From CAZAFN01 sp964484795 (GTDB lineage Bacteria; Pseudomonadota; Alphaproteobacteria; Methylaequorales; Methylaequoraceae): 64,000 bases of DNA. A model generated the notes under the pieces. It saw only the letters and a list, made by a program, of their open reading frames with translations. It did not search any database and was not told the DNA's origin. Shown one piece after another: positions 8,165 to 17,533 of the stretch (position 1 is its first letter; the number at the start of each line of letters is the position of its first letter). Position numbers and translations under genes: made by a program. Location: contig CAZAFN010000005.1 in NCBI GenBank assembly GCA_964484795.1, positions 1-64,000 on the forward strand, given 5' to 3'.

Positions 8165-8797
8165 ATGTCTAATTGGGAAGTTGTTGATGCACGAAAATGG
8201 CAAGACAAATACAAGTCTGACGATTACAAACCTGAATTAATCTTTAAGGATTCTAATTCCAAGGAAAGCGCTTTGTTTTCTCTTAGTTTCTTCTTAATGA
8301 TTATGGCATCTGAAATATTATTCAATCAACCATTTAGTAAAAAGATTGGAATGGTCCACAACCATTTTTACAAAAAATTGTTCAAAAAAAAATATGAAAA
8401 AATTGAAAGAGTTGAAACCAATTCATTTGCATTCAGCTTGTTTTTAATTTTGCACAAACTTTTAAAAGAAGAAAATACTCTTACTGATCGCATTAAAGAC
8501 ATTATCATCTATGCGACTTGTCATTGGTCCAACATACTGAAGTTGAATGAAAGTGAGCATCAGAAAAAATTGGCGATTTTATTTGCAATGTGGAATGAGA
8601 ACAAGGATTTGGTTTTATCTTATAGGAATGATTCAATCATTGATCTAATTTTTTCTTTGTATAAAAGTTTTGAAGTAGGAATAAGCAATAAGAAGATAAT
8701 TGAGAAAAATATTGCCGCACTTGATTTCTCAGTTAGCAAAGCTAACAAAGAATTTAGATTTGATGTGTTGAATGAATTTAGGAAGAAAAGGTTTTAA
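8165..8797 (+). CDS. Hypothetical protein
   Basis: This 210-aa protein matches no family I recognise. It starts MSNWEVVDARKWQDKYK and has a moderately hydrophobic stretch near residues 38-55 (ALFSLSFFLMIMASEILF), then lysine-rich, mostly helical sequence. It has no signal peptide and no obvious catalytic motif. It follows the DUF805 gene on the same strand after an 80-nt gap and faces the DUF1796 gene tail to tail. It is probably real, given its length and its residue composition, which resembles that of neighbouring genes. Confidence 0.6.
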   Translation: MSNWEVVDARKWQDKYKSDDYKPELIFKDSNSKESALFSLSFFLMIMASEILFNQPFSKKIGMVHNHFYKKLFKKKYEKIERVETNSFAFSLFLILHKLLKEENTLTDRIKDIIIYATCHWSNILKLNESEHQKKLAILFAMWNENKDLVLSYRNDSIIDLIFSLYKSFEVGISNKKIIEKNIAALDFSVSKANKEFRFDVLNEFRKKRF

Positions 8798-8825
8798 AAC
8801 ATTTTTTTTTCTAAAATCATAGAAA

Positions 8826-9737
8826 CTAATTGACTTTTTTCCATTCCATTTTATTTGAGAAATTTATTTGATTGTGCAAGAATTCTGCTTGACAGGTAGT
8901 GTCAATTCCATCGACAAAAGAAAACACGATACCGTTTGAAAAACTTTTAGCAACTGCTTTAACTTTTTCATTTGAATCATATACCAATGCCGAATCAAAT
9001 GGATATTTTTTAATTTCATATCCATTTTTGTATTTGCCTGCTATCTGTTCAATATTGTTTTTCTCACTTTCTCGGTTAAAAAATAATTGAGCTATAGTTC
9101 CGTGGTTTTTCAATGACAATGTTCCAACAAAATATGGCGTTACATTCTCTAATTTGCTTGAATTAACTATTTCCATGTATTCTTCTACATCTCTTAATAA
9201 AAGTACAAACCTGTAATTAGTTGCTCCTAGATTATCAAGACATTCTTTTAAATTATTAATGTAACTAGTGCTTATTCCGAATCTTTTTGAAAAATCTTCT
9301 TTAGATGGTGCAAATTTCACAAGATTCTCCTGAGAGTTTGAAATTACAAACGTCTTTTGGATAAAATCATCCCTTATAAAATCTAAAAAACGTTTCCATA
9401 AATATGCATACTTATCTTTGAAATTTTGGTAGGTAGATTGATCAATCAATAATTCTTCGCCACTCTTCTCAAAATCATGAAAAAGCCATATTCCATTAAT
9501 GCAAACAGCGTCTTTTTGTGAAATAGATTTCTTTAATAGACTCAATTCATTAACAGATGGTTGAAAAGCCTTTCCATCGTCATTTTTAAGTGACCTTAGT
9601 ACAAATTCTTTCGTCACAACATTCCAATCATATGGCATGGAAACATCATTGGTATTTTCAAGAATCTCAATGGTAAACTTAGACTGGCATGAAAAACCAA
9701 GCGAAATGTAATTGTGTGGCAAATTATTCTTTATCAT
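8826..9737 (-). CDS. DUF1796 family protein (putative cysteine peptidase-like)
   Basis: The N-terminus reads YISLGFSCQSKFTIEIL followed by SMPYDWNVVT. This matches the ISLG-x-x-C ... PFDW pattern of DUF1796, which has been annotated as a putative papain-like cysteine peptidase. Members occur near glycan or surface-modification genes, but no such partner is adjacent here. I place the start at ATG 9737 (303 aa), because the frame only extends upstream to a TTG at 9752. No membrane segment is seen. The biological role is unknown. Confidence 0.65.
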   Translation of the reverse strand: MIKNNLPHNYISLGFSCQSKFTIEILENTNDVSMPYDWNVVTKEFVLRSLKNDDGKAFQPSVNELSLLKKSISQKDAVCINGIWLFHDFEKSGEELLIDQSTYQNFKDKYAYLWKRFLDFIRDDFIQKTFVISNSQENLVKFAPSKEDFSKRFGISTSYINNLKECLDNLGATNYRFVLLLRDVEEYMEIVNSSKLENVTPYFVGTLSLKNHGTIAQLFFNRESEKNNIEQIAGKYKNGYEIKKYPFDSALVYDSNEKVKAVAKSFSNGIVFSFVDGIDTTCQAEFLHNQINFSNKMEWKKVN

Positions 9738-9918
9738 ATAAATATATACCAAAAGTATGATTTAAATATTCTTATTATACTTTTAAGTGCAATATTCGTG
9801 ACAAATGTAGAGTTTTTAAAGTCTAATGCCTTACAACAATTTTTTTTATTAATCGAATGTTAGGCATACCATTTATTTTATTTTTTGATAGTATTAACTC
9901 TCGTAATTAATTAACAGT

Positions 9919-9924
9919 GGAGGG
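9919..9924 (+). promoter_or_regulatory. Strong Shine-Dalgarno GGAGGG of the microprotein
   Basis: GGAGGG lies 8 nt upstream of ATG 9933. Most genes in this AT-rich window have weak or no visible Shine-Dalgarno, so this site is good support that the 43-aa ORF is translated. Confidence 0.7.
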
Positions 9925-9932
9925 TTGATTTA

Positions 9933-10064
9933 ATGAATGAAGATAATGAATGCGGATGTGGCCGATCTCCTACAGGAAAGTGCATTGGATGGCATCTTTT
10001 GAGTGAGGAAGAATATAAAACAAAATTGGCTAATTACGAAAACAAAAAAGATTCAGAAAAATAG
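9933..10064 (+). CDS. 43-aa Cys/His microprotein, CDGSH-like metal-binding pattern
   Basis: The ORF encodes MNEDNECGCGRSPTGKCIGW-H followed by a charged helix (LLSEEEYKTKLANYENKK). Ligand-like residues are Cys7, Cys9, Cys17 and His21, giving C-x-C-x7-C-x3-H. CDGSH iron-sulfur proteins use C-x-C-x8-C-x3-H for a 3Cys-1His [2Fe-2S] cluster, so this is one residue shorter and lacks the usual Pro and Asp. A strong Shine-Dalgarno GGAGGG at 9919-9924 lies 8 nt before the ATG, which supports translation. The gene stands alone between DUF1796 and a pseudoazurin gene. Cluster binding is an inference. I have the impression that small proteins with this CGCGRS motif occur in other marine bacteria, but cannot confirm it. 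Confidence 0.7.
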   Translation: MNEDNECGCGRSPTGKCIGWHLLSEEEYKTKLANYENKKDSEK

Positions 10065-10216
10065 TTTTGAATTTTATTGTTTAAACATCATTTAAAAAAA
10101 CAAGAAAAATTACCCCAAAGACGATCAAAAACTGAATGATATTAAAAATCATTATCATTGACAAATCTAATTTAATAACTACATTTTTTATATAGTTAAT
10201 TACAAGGAAAGTGTTT

Positions 10217-10642
10217 ATGAAAAGTTTTTTTTATTGTTTGTTTGTTTTATTCTTTGTGACCAGTGTAAACTCCGCTGACTTACAGATTGAAATGTTGAAT
10301 AAGAGGGATGATGGTGCTCGAATGGTGTATAGTCAAGAAATAGCTAAAATTGATGCTGGGCAGACCATTGAATGGGTCGCCAAAGACAAGGGGCATAATG
10401 TTGAAATGATAGTTGGTCCTGATGGTGCTGACTTGCCAAAAAAAAGTAAGTTAAGCAAAAATTTCTCCATGAAATTTGATGCTCCCGGAATTTATTTGTA
10501 CAAGTGTACCCCTCATGTAGGACTAGGAATGATAGGTATTGTAGTCGTTGGAGGAGATAGTTCAAATAAAGAATCCGTTGCCAAAGCAAAGTTATCTGGA
10601 AAATCAAAAAAAAAGAGAAACAAACTACTAGAAGGAATTTAG
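10217..10642 (+). CDS. Pseudoazurin-type blue copper protein
   Basis: The protein has a signal peptide (about 1-20, VNSA then DLQIEML) and a cupredoxin fold with type 1 copper ligands His60 (KGHNVE), Cys97 and His100 (YKCTPH) and Met105 (GLGM). The lysine-rich C-terminal tail is typical of pseudoazurins, periplasmic electron carriers between cytochromes or the bc1 complex and terminal reductases. No denitrification gene is visible, so the partner is unknown. An in-frame GTG lies at 10211, but GGAA at 10206-10209 fits the ATG at 10217 better, giving 141 aa. Confidence 0.88.
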   Translation: MKSFFYCLFVLFFVTSVNSADLQIEMLNKRDDGARMVYSQEIAKIDAGQTIEWVAKDKGHNVEMIVGPDGADLPKKSKLSKNFSMKFDAPGIYLYKCTPHVGLGMIGIVVVGGDSSNKESVAKAKLSGKSKKKRNKLLEGI

Positions 10643-10669
10643 TTTTTAAAAATTAAATTCTGCTTTTTT

Positions 10670-12118
10670 CTAATACGGCAACTTGCTGGCACCCATTAGG
10701 AATTTATCTACGCAATGTGCAACCTGTCTTCCCTCTCTAATGGCCCAAACTACTAGAGATTGTCCTCTTCTCATATCACCAGAGACAAAGACTTTGCTTA
10801 GATTTGTTTTATAGTCTGAGTCATTAGCATGAACATTACCCCTATCATCCAGTACCAATCCTGAATTTTCAATCAACTTATCTTTTATTGGATGCAAAAA
10901 ACCCATGGCAAGCAACACTAGGTCTGCCTGAAGTGAAATTTCTGAATCTTTTCCGCGCATCTCACTCATTTCCATCTTACCATCACCGTTTTCATCCCAC
11001 TGAATTTTCTTAAGTTTTAATCCCTTAACTTTCGTCCCATCACCTTCAAATGACTTTGTGGCCACACTCCAGTTTCTCTCAACCCCTTCTTCATGAGAAG
11101 ATGAAGTTCTTAACTTTAATGGCCAATTAGGCCATGTCAGAAGCTTGTTTTCCTTGACTGGAGGTTTTTCAAGTATCTCTAACTGCGTAACTGATCTGGC
11201 TCCTTGTCTATTGGATGTTCCAATGCAATCAGAACCAGTATCACCTCCGCCTATTACCACAACATTCTTGTTTTTTGCAGAAAGTCTTTCATCAGCAGGT
11301 AATTTGTCACCCTCACATATTTTATTCTGACGAGTTAGGAAATCCATAGCAAAATGAACACCTTCTAGTTCTCTGCCGGGAATTTTTAAGTCTCTAGGTT
11401 CTTCAGAACCACACGCAAGAACAATGGCATCAAAATCTTTTTCTAATTCTTGGATTGATAGATTTTCTCCAACTCGAACATTACATTCAAAAACTACTCC
11501 CTCTTTCTCCATTTGAATGATTCTTTTATCAATATAATGTTTTTCCATCTTGAAATTAGGAATCCCATATCTTAACAAACCTCCAATCCTATCATTTTTT
11601 TCAAAAACGACGACCTTATGTCCGGCTCTAGCAAGTTGTTGGGAACAAGCCAAGCCTGCCGGACCAGAACCAACAACAGCTATTTTCTTATTAGTCTTTT
11701 CTATATTGGACTCAGGAACAACCCATCCTTCTTTATAACCTTTGTCTATAATAGATTTTTCAATGCTTTTTATATTAACTGGACTATCTTCTATGTTTAA
11801 CGTACAGGCAGCTTCACAAGGAGCCGGACATATTCGACCAGTAAATTCTGGGAAATTATTAGTGGAATGCAAAACCTCTAGAGCAATCTTCCAGTCTTTT
11901 TCATAGACCAATCCATTCCAGTCAGGAATAATGTTATTTATCGGACATGAGTTGTGACAATAGGGTATTCCACAATCCATACATCTTGCCGCTTGCTGGT
12001 TTAGAGCATCATCAGACAAAGGTAGGACAAACTCATCAAAGTTGTTTATCCTTTTTGTAGGGGAGATTAAATTGTTCTCAACTCTATCATATTCCAAAAA
12101 ACCGGTTACTTTTGCCAT
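10670..12118 (-). CDS. gltD: Glutamate synthase (NADPH) small subunit
   Basis: This 482-aa protein has an N-terminal double [4Fe-4S] region (CMDCGIPYCHNSCPINNIIPDWN near 41-63, and GRICPAPCEAACTLN near 93-107). It has an FAD-binding GSGPAGLACSQQLA (about 150-163) and an NAD(P)H motif VVIGGGDTGSDC (about 287-298). With GltB it converts glutamine plus 2-oxoglutarate to two glutamates, feeding electrons from NADPH. Its start overlaps the gltB end by 13 nt, so the pair is co-transcribed as gltB-gltD on the minus strand. Confidence 0.96.
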   Translation of the reverse strand: MAKVTGFLEYDRVENNLISPTKRINNFDEFVLPLSDDALNQQAARCMDCGIPYCHNSCPINNIIPDWNGLVYEKDWKIALEVLHSTNNFPEFTGRICPAPCEAACTLNIEDSPVNIKSIEKSIIDKGYKEGWVVPESNIEKTNKKIAVVGSGPAGLACSQQLARAGHKVVVFEKNDRIGGLLRYGIPNFKMEKHYIDKRIIQMEKEGVVFECNVRVGENLSIQELEKDFDAIVLACGSEEPRDLKIPGRELEGVHFAMDFLTRQNKICEGDKLPADERLSAKNKNVVVIGGGDTGSDCIGTSNRQGARSVTQLEILEKPPVKENKLLTWPNWPLKLRTSSSHEEGVERNWSVATKSFEGDGTKVKGLKLKKIQWDENGDGKMEMSEMRGKDSEISLQADLVLLAMGFLHPIKDKLIENSGLVLDDRGNVHANDSDYKTNLSKVFVSGDMRRGQSLVVWAIREGRQVAHCVDKFLMGASKLPY

Positions 12119-15100
12119 AATTTTTCATCCTCTGAACTAGTCTCTGAATGTTTTGACTTTTGTAATGCATTCTTAAAATCAATTGGCAGAACTTTTACAA
12201 ACTTTTTTATATTCTCGTCAAACTTATCCAGAATCAATTTTGCCTTAAATGAATTTGTATAATTAACATGTCTATTTAACATTTCCTTGATTCTTAATTC
12301 ATCATTTTCCAAAAGTGAGTATTTGTCAAAAATTTTCTCAGGATGATTAATTATTGATTTTTTAATTTTCAAAACCTCAACCATAGAAAAATTGCACTTT
12401 GATTTAAATTCTTCTTGCTCATCATATACATAGGCAATTCCACCACTCATTCCTGCCCCAAAATTCACACCTGTTTTGCCTAAGACCATTACAATGCCAC
12501 CGGTCATATATTCACAACAATGATCACCTGTTCCTTCAACTATTGCAACGGCACCGGAATTTCTAACGGCAAATCTTTCTCCTGCAATACCAGAAAAATA
12601 ACATTCTCCTGATATTGCCCCATAAAGAACTGTGTTGCCTAAAATAATATTTTGGTGAGCTTCATATCCTGTCTTTTTAAAAGGTTTTATGGTTATTCTT
12701 CCACCTGACAAACCCTTGCCTACATAATCATTTGCCTCTCCTAAAAGATTAATGGTAATACCCCTTGATAAGAAAGTACCTAAACTCTGTCCTGCCGTTC
12801 CCTCAAGATTAATAACTATAGAATCCTCATTTAATCCCTTGAAACCGTATTTTTTTGCAATCTCTCCTGACAAAATAGCCCCAAAACTTCTATCAGTATT
12901 TCTTATTTTATGATTAATTTGTATGCTTTTTATCTTACCACCTATCACGCCTTGAGCCTCTTTAATGATTTTATGGTCAATCGCTTTATGAACGTCATGC
13001 TCTTGGAATGATGAATTGAAATTTTCTTCTTGAGAATCAGTAGGAGGCTTCCAAAGGATTTTGGACAAGTCTATATCTTTAGCTTTCCAATGGTCTATTA
13101 CATCTTGCTTACACAATAGATCTGACTTTCCTATTAAATTTTTAAATTTTGCAATTCCTAATTCAGCCATAATTTCTCTAACCTCTTCCGCCACAAGGAA
13201 AAAATAGTTTATGACATTCTCTGGTGTTCCTTTAAATTTTTTTCTTAATACTTTATTCTGAGTAGCTATTCCAACTGGACATGTGTTTAAATGACATTTT
13301 CTCATCATTATACAGCCTACCGAAACCAAAGGTGCGGTTGAGAAGCCAAATTCATCTGCACCAAGAATTGCACCCACAATAACATCCCTCCCTGTTTTCA
13401 GACCACCATCAACTTGCAGTGAAATCCTATTCCTTAGTTTGTTGAGAACTAAAGTTTGGTGCGTTTCTGCCAGGCCTAATTCCCAAGGACTTCCAGCATT
13501 TTTTATTGATGTTAAAGGCGATGCTCCCGTTCCTCCGTCATAGCCTGAAATCGTTATGTGATCGGCTTTGCATTTAGTTACACCCGCAGCAACAACTCCA
13601 ACTCCAAACTCAGAAACAAGTTTTACACTTATTCTAGCATTACTGTTAACACTCTTTAAATCAAATATTAACTGGGCAAGATCTTCAATAGAATAGATGT
13701 CATGATGTGGTGGGGGTGAAATCAGACCTACGCCAGGCGTTGAGTGCCTGACTTCTGCAATTTTTTCATCTACCTTATGCCCTGGAAGTTGTCCACCTTC
13801 ACCAGGTTTTGCTCCTTGACATATCTTAATTTGAATATCATTTGCATTTACTAGGTACTCTGTCGTAACTCCAAACCTACCTGATGCCACTTGTTTAATG
13901 GCACTCCTCATTGAATCACCATTTTTTAATGGTAAAAACCTCTCGCGTTCCTCACCACCTTCTCCTGTATTGGACTTTCCACCGATTCTATTCATAGCTA
14001 GTGCTAGAGTAGTATGAGCTTCTTTTGAAATGGATCCAAACGACATTGCACCTGTTGAAAATCTTTTAACTATTTCCTGTGCACTTTCCACTTTTTCTAA
14101 GGGTATGCTCTGTTTTGAATCTTTAAATTTGAACAAACTTCTAATGGTAAATAATGATTTATTGTGGTCATTAATTTCTTTTGAGAATTCCTGAAATGAT
14201 TCTTTAGAGTTAATCCTGACTGCTTTTTGAAGATTTGTTATTGTTGATGGTGACCATGCATGTTTTTCTCCGCTTATTCTAAAAGCATATTCGCCTCCCT
14301 CATCTAAATTTATTTCCCTTAAATTACTACTAATGTTCTTTCTATATCTTTCTACCGTTTCTTGTTGAATCTGTCCTAAATTCATCCCTCCAATTAGTGA
14401 TGCTGTACCACAAAAATATCTGTCTATCACTTCTTCAGAAATGCCTATGGCGTCAAATATTTGTGCGCCACAGTAAGATTTAAGTGTAGAAATTCCCATT
14501 TTAGACATAATCTTGAGAATCGCCTTGCCTGATGCCTTTATAAAATTCTCCTGTGCTTTCTTATAACCTGCTTCTCCTACCAAATTACTGATTGTATTAA
14601 AAACTAAGTAAGGATTTATTGCCTCTACACCATATCCAGCTAGAACCGCAAAATGATGTAATTCTCTAGCCTCTCCCGTTTCAACCACTAGACTTATTTT
14701 CATTCTAAGTCCCTCCTTGATCAAAAAATGATGGACCGCTGATGCAGCAAGAAGCGTTGGGATAGGAACATAATCATTGGAGATGTTTTTATCAGACAAA
14801 ATCAGAATGTTTTTACCATTAATAATTTGTGATTTGGCTTCATTGCAAATTTTTTCTATTGCACTTTCTAGTTCATTCGAATCATCAGAATTTTTGAACA
14901 AAACATCTATGACTGCAGATTTTAATTTACCATTTGTCGATTTATCAATATTGATTATTGAGTTGATATCTTCATTTGTAAGTATTGGTTGATCAAGTTC
15001 TAACCTAAAACAATTGTTATTTTCTGGGTGGGAAAAAATATTAGGTTTAGGGCCCAGCGAAATATTTAAAGACATAACCAATTCTTCTCTTATTGGATCT

Positions 15101-16668
15101 ATTGGAGGATTTGTTACTTGGGCAAAACATTGCTTAAAATATGAGTATAAAAGTTTTGGTCTTTCGCACAAAAGTGAAATAGGGGTATCAGTACCCATAG
15201 AACCAATTGGTTCTGTGCCAGAACTGGAAATTGGGTCTATGAAGAATGAAATATCTTCCTTGGTATAGCCAAAGGCTAGTTGATATTTCTTTAGATTATT
15301 TTCAGATAAAAACTCATTTTTTTCCGAATTTGTCATTTCAGTAAGAAAAACCTGATTTTTCTTTAAGTATGACTCATACTTGTATTTACTAGCATATTTT
15401 TTCTTCAATTCATCATTTTGCACTATTTTCTTTTTTTCTAGATCTATAAGAAACAGTTTTCCTGGCTCAAGCCTCCACCTCTTTTTAACTTTCTTTGGTG
15501 GCACGTCTAAAACTCCCATCTCTGATGAAAGTAGTACTAATCCATCATCTGTAATTAAGTATCTTGAGGGTCGAAGACCGTTCCTATCAAGCACACCACC
15601 AATCTTTTTCCCATCAGTAAAACACATTGCAGCAGGACCATCCCATGGCTCTATAAAATTAGAGTGATAGTCAAAATACGAGTTAAGTTCTTTGGTTTGA
15701 TGTTTATTTTTTTCCCATGCCTCAGGTATTAGCAACATCATAGCCTCTTCTATATCATATCCGCCTATAATTAGGTACTCTAGTGCATTGTCAAAAGCGG
15801 CAGAATCAGACACATCGTCAAAAATAAGTGGATTAATATTCTTTAATTCCTCTGTAAAATGCTCTGAACTTGATATTCTTGCTCTCGCGTTCATCCAATT
15901 GACATTACCTCTTAAAGTATTTATTTCTCCATTATGACATAAATATCTAAATGGTTGGGCTAGTTCCCAACTTGGAAATGTGTTGGTAGAGAATCTTTGA
16001 TGAACTATTGCTAGAGATGATACGAATAATTCATCTTTCAGGTCAGTAAAGTAATCTTTCAAACTGTCTGACATAATCATACCTTTGTAATTGAGAACTC
16101 TACTAGATAGAGAAGCTACATAGAAATCGTATGATTTCAATGCAATTTCCATATTTCTTCTTGCAAGAAATAACTTGAATTCAAATTCCTTGGTAGTTTT
16201 CAATTTTTTTGATGGTTTGACAAAAAACTGCAGAATCCTTGGTTCATTTCCAACTATTGAGAATCCTAGCACTGCTTTCTCTGTGGGAACAGGCCTAATG
16301 AATATGGTTTCCATTCCAAACTGTTTGAAATATTTATTAATTATATTGTTACAATGTTTGCTTTCGTCTTTATTAATAGGCAGAAAAAACATTCCTACAG
16401 CATAATCTTCATTCCTTGGAAGGATAACATTATGATTTGACAATTCCCTCTGAAAGAATTCATGGGGTATTTGCGTTAAAATCCCTACACCATCTCCAGC
16501 TTTAGGATCAGCACTGACAGCCCCTCTATGAGTAAGATTACATAAAATATTCAAAGCATTATCAATGATATTTCTAGATGGAATATCATATATGTTAGCA
16601 ACAAAGCCAATTCCACATGAATCTTTCTCATTGGATGAACTATATAAACCTGTATTTTTTTTCAACAT
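12106..16668 (-). CDS. gltB: Glutamate synthase (NADPH) large subunit
   Basis: This full-length 1520-aa protein carries out the glutaminase and synthase reactions of ammonia assimilation. The N-terminal amidotransferase nucleophile is Cys18 (KDS-CGIGFVANI), preceded by a propeptide that must be removed. The FMN/synthase domain contains GGEERERFLPLKNGDS and GGQLPGHKVDEKIAEVRHS. The 3Fe-4S cysteines are in CIMMRKCHLNTCPVG. The C-terminal GXGXG beta-helix repeats are present (GIAGERFAVRNSGAVAIVEG region). It is the first gene of the gltB-gltD pair. No nitrogen-regulatory site could be identified with confidence upstream. Confidence 0.97.
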   Translation of the reverse strand: MLKKNTGLYSSSNEKDSCGIGFVANIYDIPSRNIIDNALNILCNLTHRGAVSADPKAGDGVGILTQIPHEFFQRELSNHNVILPRNEDYAVGMFFLPINKDESKHCNNIINKYFKQFGMETIFIRPVPTEKAVLGFSIVGNEPRILQFFVKPSKKLKTTKEFEFKLFLARRNMEIALKSYDFYVASLSSRVLNYKGMIMSDSLKDYFTDLKDELFVSSLAIVHQRFSTNTFPSWELAQPFRYLCHNGEINTLRGNVNWMNARARISSSEHFTEELKNINPLIFDDVSDSAAFDNALEYLIIGGYDIEEAMMLLIPEAWEKNKHQTKELNSYFDYHSNFIEPWDGPAAMCFTDGKKIGGVLDRNGLRPSRYLITDDGLVLLSSEMGVLDVPPKKVKKRWRLEPGKLFLIDLEKKKIVQNDELKKKYASKYKYESYLKKNQVFLTEMTNSEKNEFLSENNLKKYQLAFGYTKEDISFFIDPISSSGTEPIGSMGTDTPISLLCERPKLLYSYFKQCFAQVTNPPIDPIREELVMSLNISLGPKPNIFSHPENNNCFRLELDQPILTNEDINSIINIDKSTNGKLKSAVIDVLFKNSDDSNELESAIEKICNEAKSQIINGKNILILSDKNISNDYVPIPTLLAASAVHHFLIKEGLRMKISLVVETGEARELHHFAVLAGYGVEAINPYLVFNTISNLVGEAGYKKAQENFIKASGKAILKIMSKMGISTLKSYCGAQIFDAIGISEEVIDRYFCGTASLIGGMNLGQIQQETVERYRKNISSNLREINLDEGGEYAFRISGEKHAWSPSTITNLQKAVRINSKESFQEFSKEINDHNKSLFTIRSLFKFKDSKQSIPLEKVESAQEIVKRFSTGAMSFGSISKEAHTTLALAMNRIGGKSNTGEGGEERERFLPLKNGDSMRSAIKQVASGRFGVTTEYLVNANDIQIKICQGAKPGEGGQLPGHKVDEKIAEVRHSTPGVGLISPPPHHDIYSIEDLAQLIFDLKSVNSNARISVKLVSEFGVGVVAAGVTKCKADHITISGYDGGTGASPLTSIKNAGSPWELGLAETHQTLVLNKLRNRISLQVDGGLKTGRDVIVGAILGADEFGFSTAPLVSVGCIMMRKCHLNTCPVGIATQNKVLRKKFKGTPENVINYFFLVAEEVREIMAELGIAKFKNLIGKSDLLCKQDVIDHWKAKDIDLSKILWKPPTDSQEENFNSSFQEHDVHKAIDHKIIKEAQGVIGGKIKSIQINHKIRNTDRSFGAILSGEIAKKYGFKGLNEDSIVINLEGTAGQSLGTFLSRGITINLLGEANDYVGKGLSGGRITIKPFKKTGYEAHQNIILGNTVLYGAISGECYFSGIAGERFAVRNSGAVAIVEGTGDHCCEYMTGGIVMVLGKTGVNFGAGMSGGIAYVYDEQEEFKSKCNFSMVEVLKIKKSIINHPEKIFDKYSLLENDELRIKEMLNRHVNYTNSFKAKLILDKFDENIKKFVKVLPIDFKNALQKSKHSETSSEDEKLWQK

Positions 16669-16719
16669 TCTCTAGTATTATCTAATTAGATTTAGATGAT
16701 TAATCAATATAATTCAATT

Positions 16720-16739
16720 ATTATGTCAGATTATGTCAG
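16720..16739. repeat. Tandem 10-bp repeat ATTATGTCAG x2 upstream of gltB
   Basis: ATTATGTCAG occurs twice head to tail in the 67-nt gap between gltB and the lipoprotein gene. The second unit runs into the last codons of the lipoprotein gene. It lies about 50-70 nt upstream of the gltB start, where an operator or simple repeat could sit. No known regulator motif is assigned. Confidence 0.5.
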
Positions 16740-17446
16740 TCATCCACTACCATGGTTTTTTCATAAAAAATCCTTCCCATTGTTTCAGAATTAGATTTTT
16801 CTTCCCTAGTAAGTTTTATTAGACCATAATCTCTTGAAAACCAAGCATTTGAAGTTATTTCAATGTTTATATTACCTAAAGGGGGGCCAGCGTTGTAGCT
16901 TGTGGTTCCCTTCCCAACAACTTTGACACAATTCCTGAACTTTCTTCCTTCAAGATTAACCGTTACGTTAGTTTCAACTATTTTATTTTGCAATTCAAAA
17001 TTGAGTAACGTTTCAAATATTCTATCAAATCCAAACTTCATTATTATCGTTGTTTGATCACGTGTTTTCCAACTTGCACCATTTTTTATGGGAAATTTTA
17101 ATAATAAATTTCCTTTCTCAAAAGCCATCTTGTTTTTTGGTTTTTTAGCTAATTCACTCTGAATATATTCTATTTCTTCAATCTTTATTCCCTGCTTAAT
17201 AAACTTGTAATAAATTACTTTTCCATCATTTCTCAAATGTGGAAAAAATTCACCATTTTTCTTTGGCAAAAAAACATAATTCTGTCTAAAATTTTGTGTT
17301 TTTTTTTCTTTATTTTCGTAATTTACTTTGTAGAAAATTTTTCGCCCTTCTTCAGTAGGGAAAAAATCACTCTCATCACCACATGAATGCAAAAGAAAAA
17401 TCGCAAACAAAAAAAATAGTTCTTTACAATTAATGTGTGTATACAC
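16736..17446 (-). CDS. Hypothetical lipoprotein
   Basis: This 236-aa protein starts at GTG. Its hydrophobic N-terminus (FFLFAIFLLHSCGDES, about 11-26) ends in a lipobox-like LLHS-Cys21, so it is probably lipidated and anchored in the envelope. The remainder is beta-rich (for example LLKFPIKNGASWKTRDQTT near 108-126, and KVVGKGTTSYNAGPP). I recognise no named family. It lies between gltB and gmhA on the same strand, with an 87-nt gap from gmhA. Function is unknown. Confidence 0.6.
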   Translation of the reverse strand: MYTHINCKELFFLFAIFLLHSCGDESDFFPTEEGRKIFYKVNYENKEKKTQNFRQNYVFLPKKNGEFFPHLRNDGKVIYYKFIKQGIKIEEIEYIQSELAKKPKNKMAFEKGNLLLKFPIKNGASWKTRDQTTIIMKFGFDRIFETLLNFELQNKIVETNVTVNLEGRKFRNCVKVVGKGTTSYNAGPPLGNINIEITSNAWFSRDYGLIKLTREEKSNSETMGRIFYEKTMVVDD

Positions 17447-17533
17447 TATTTTAGCAAAATCCTCTATTTATAGCGTTTTTTATTGCGTTTTCGTGGGTTT
17501 CAATATTTTGATGTATATGCACTTATATTTTAT

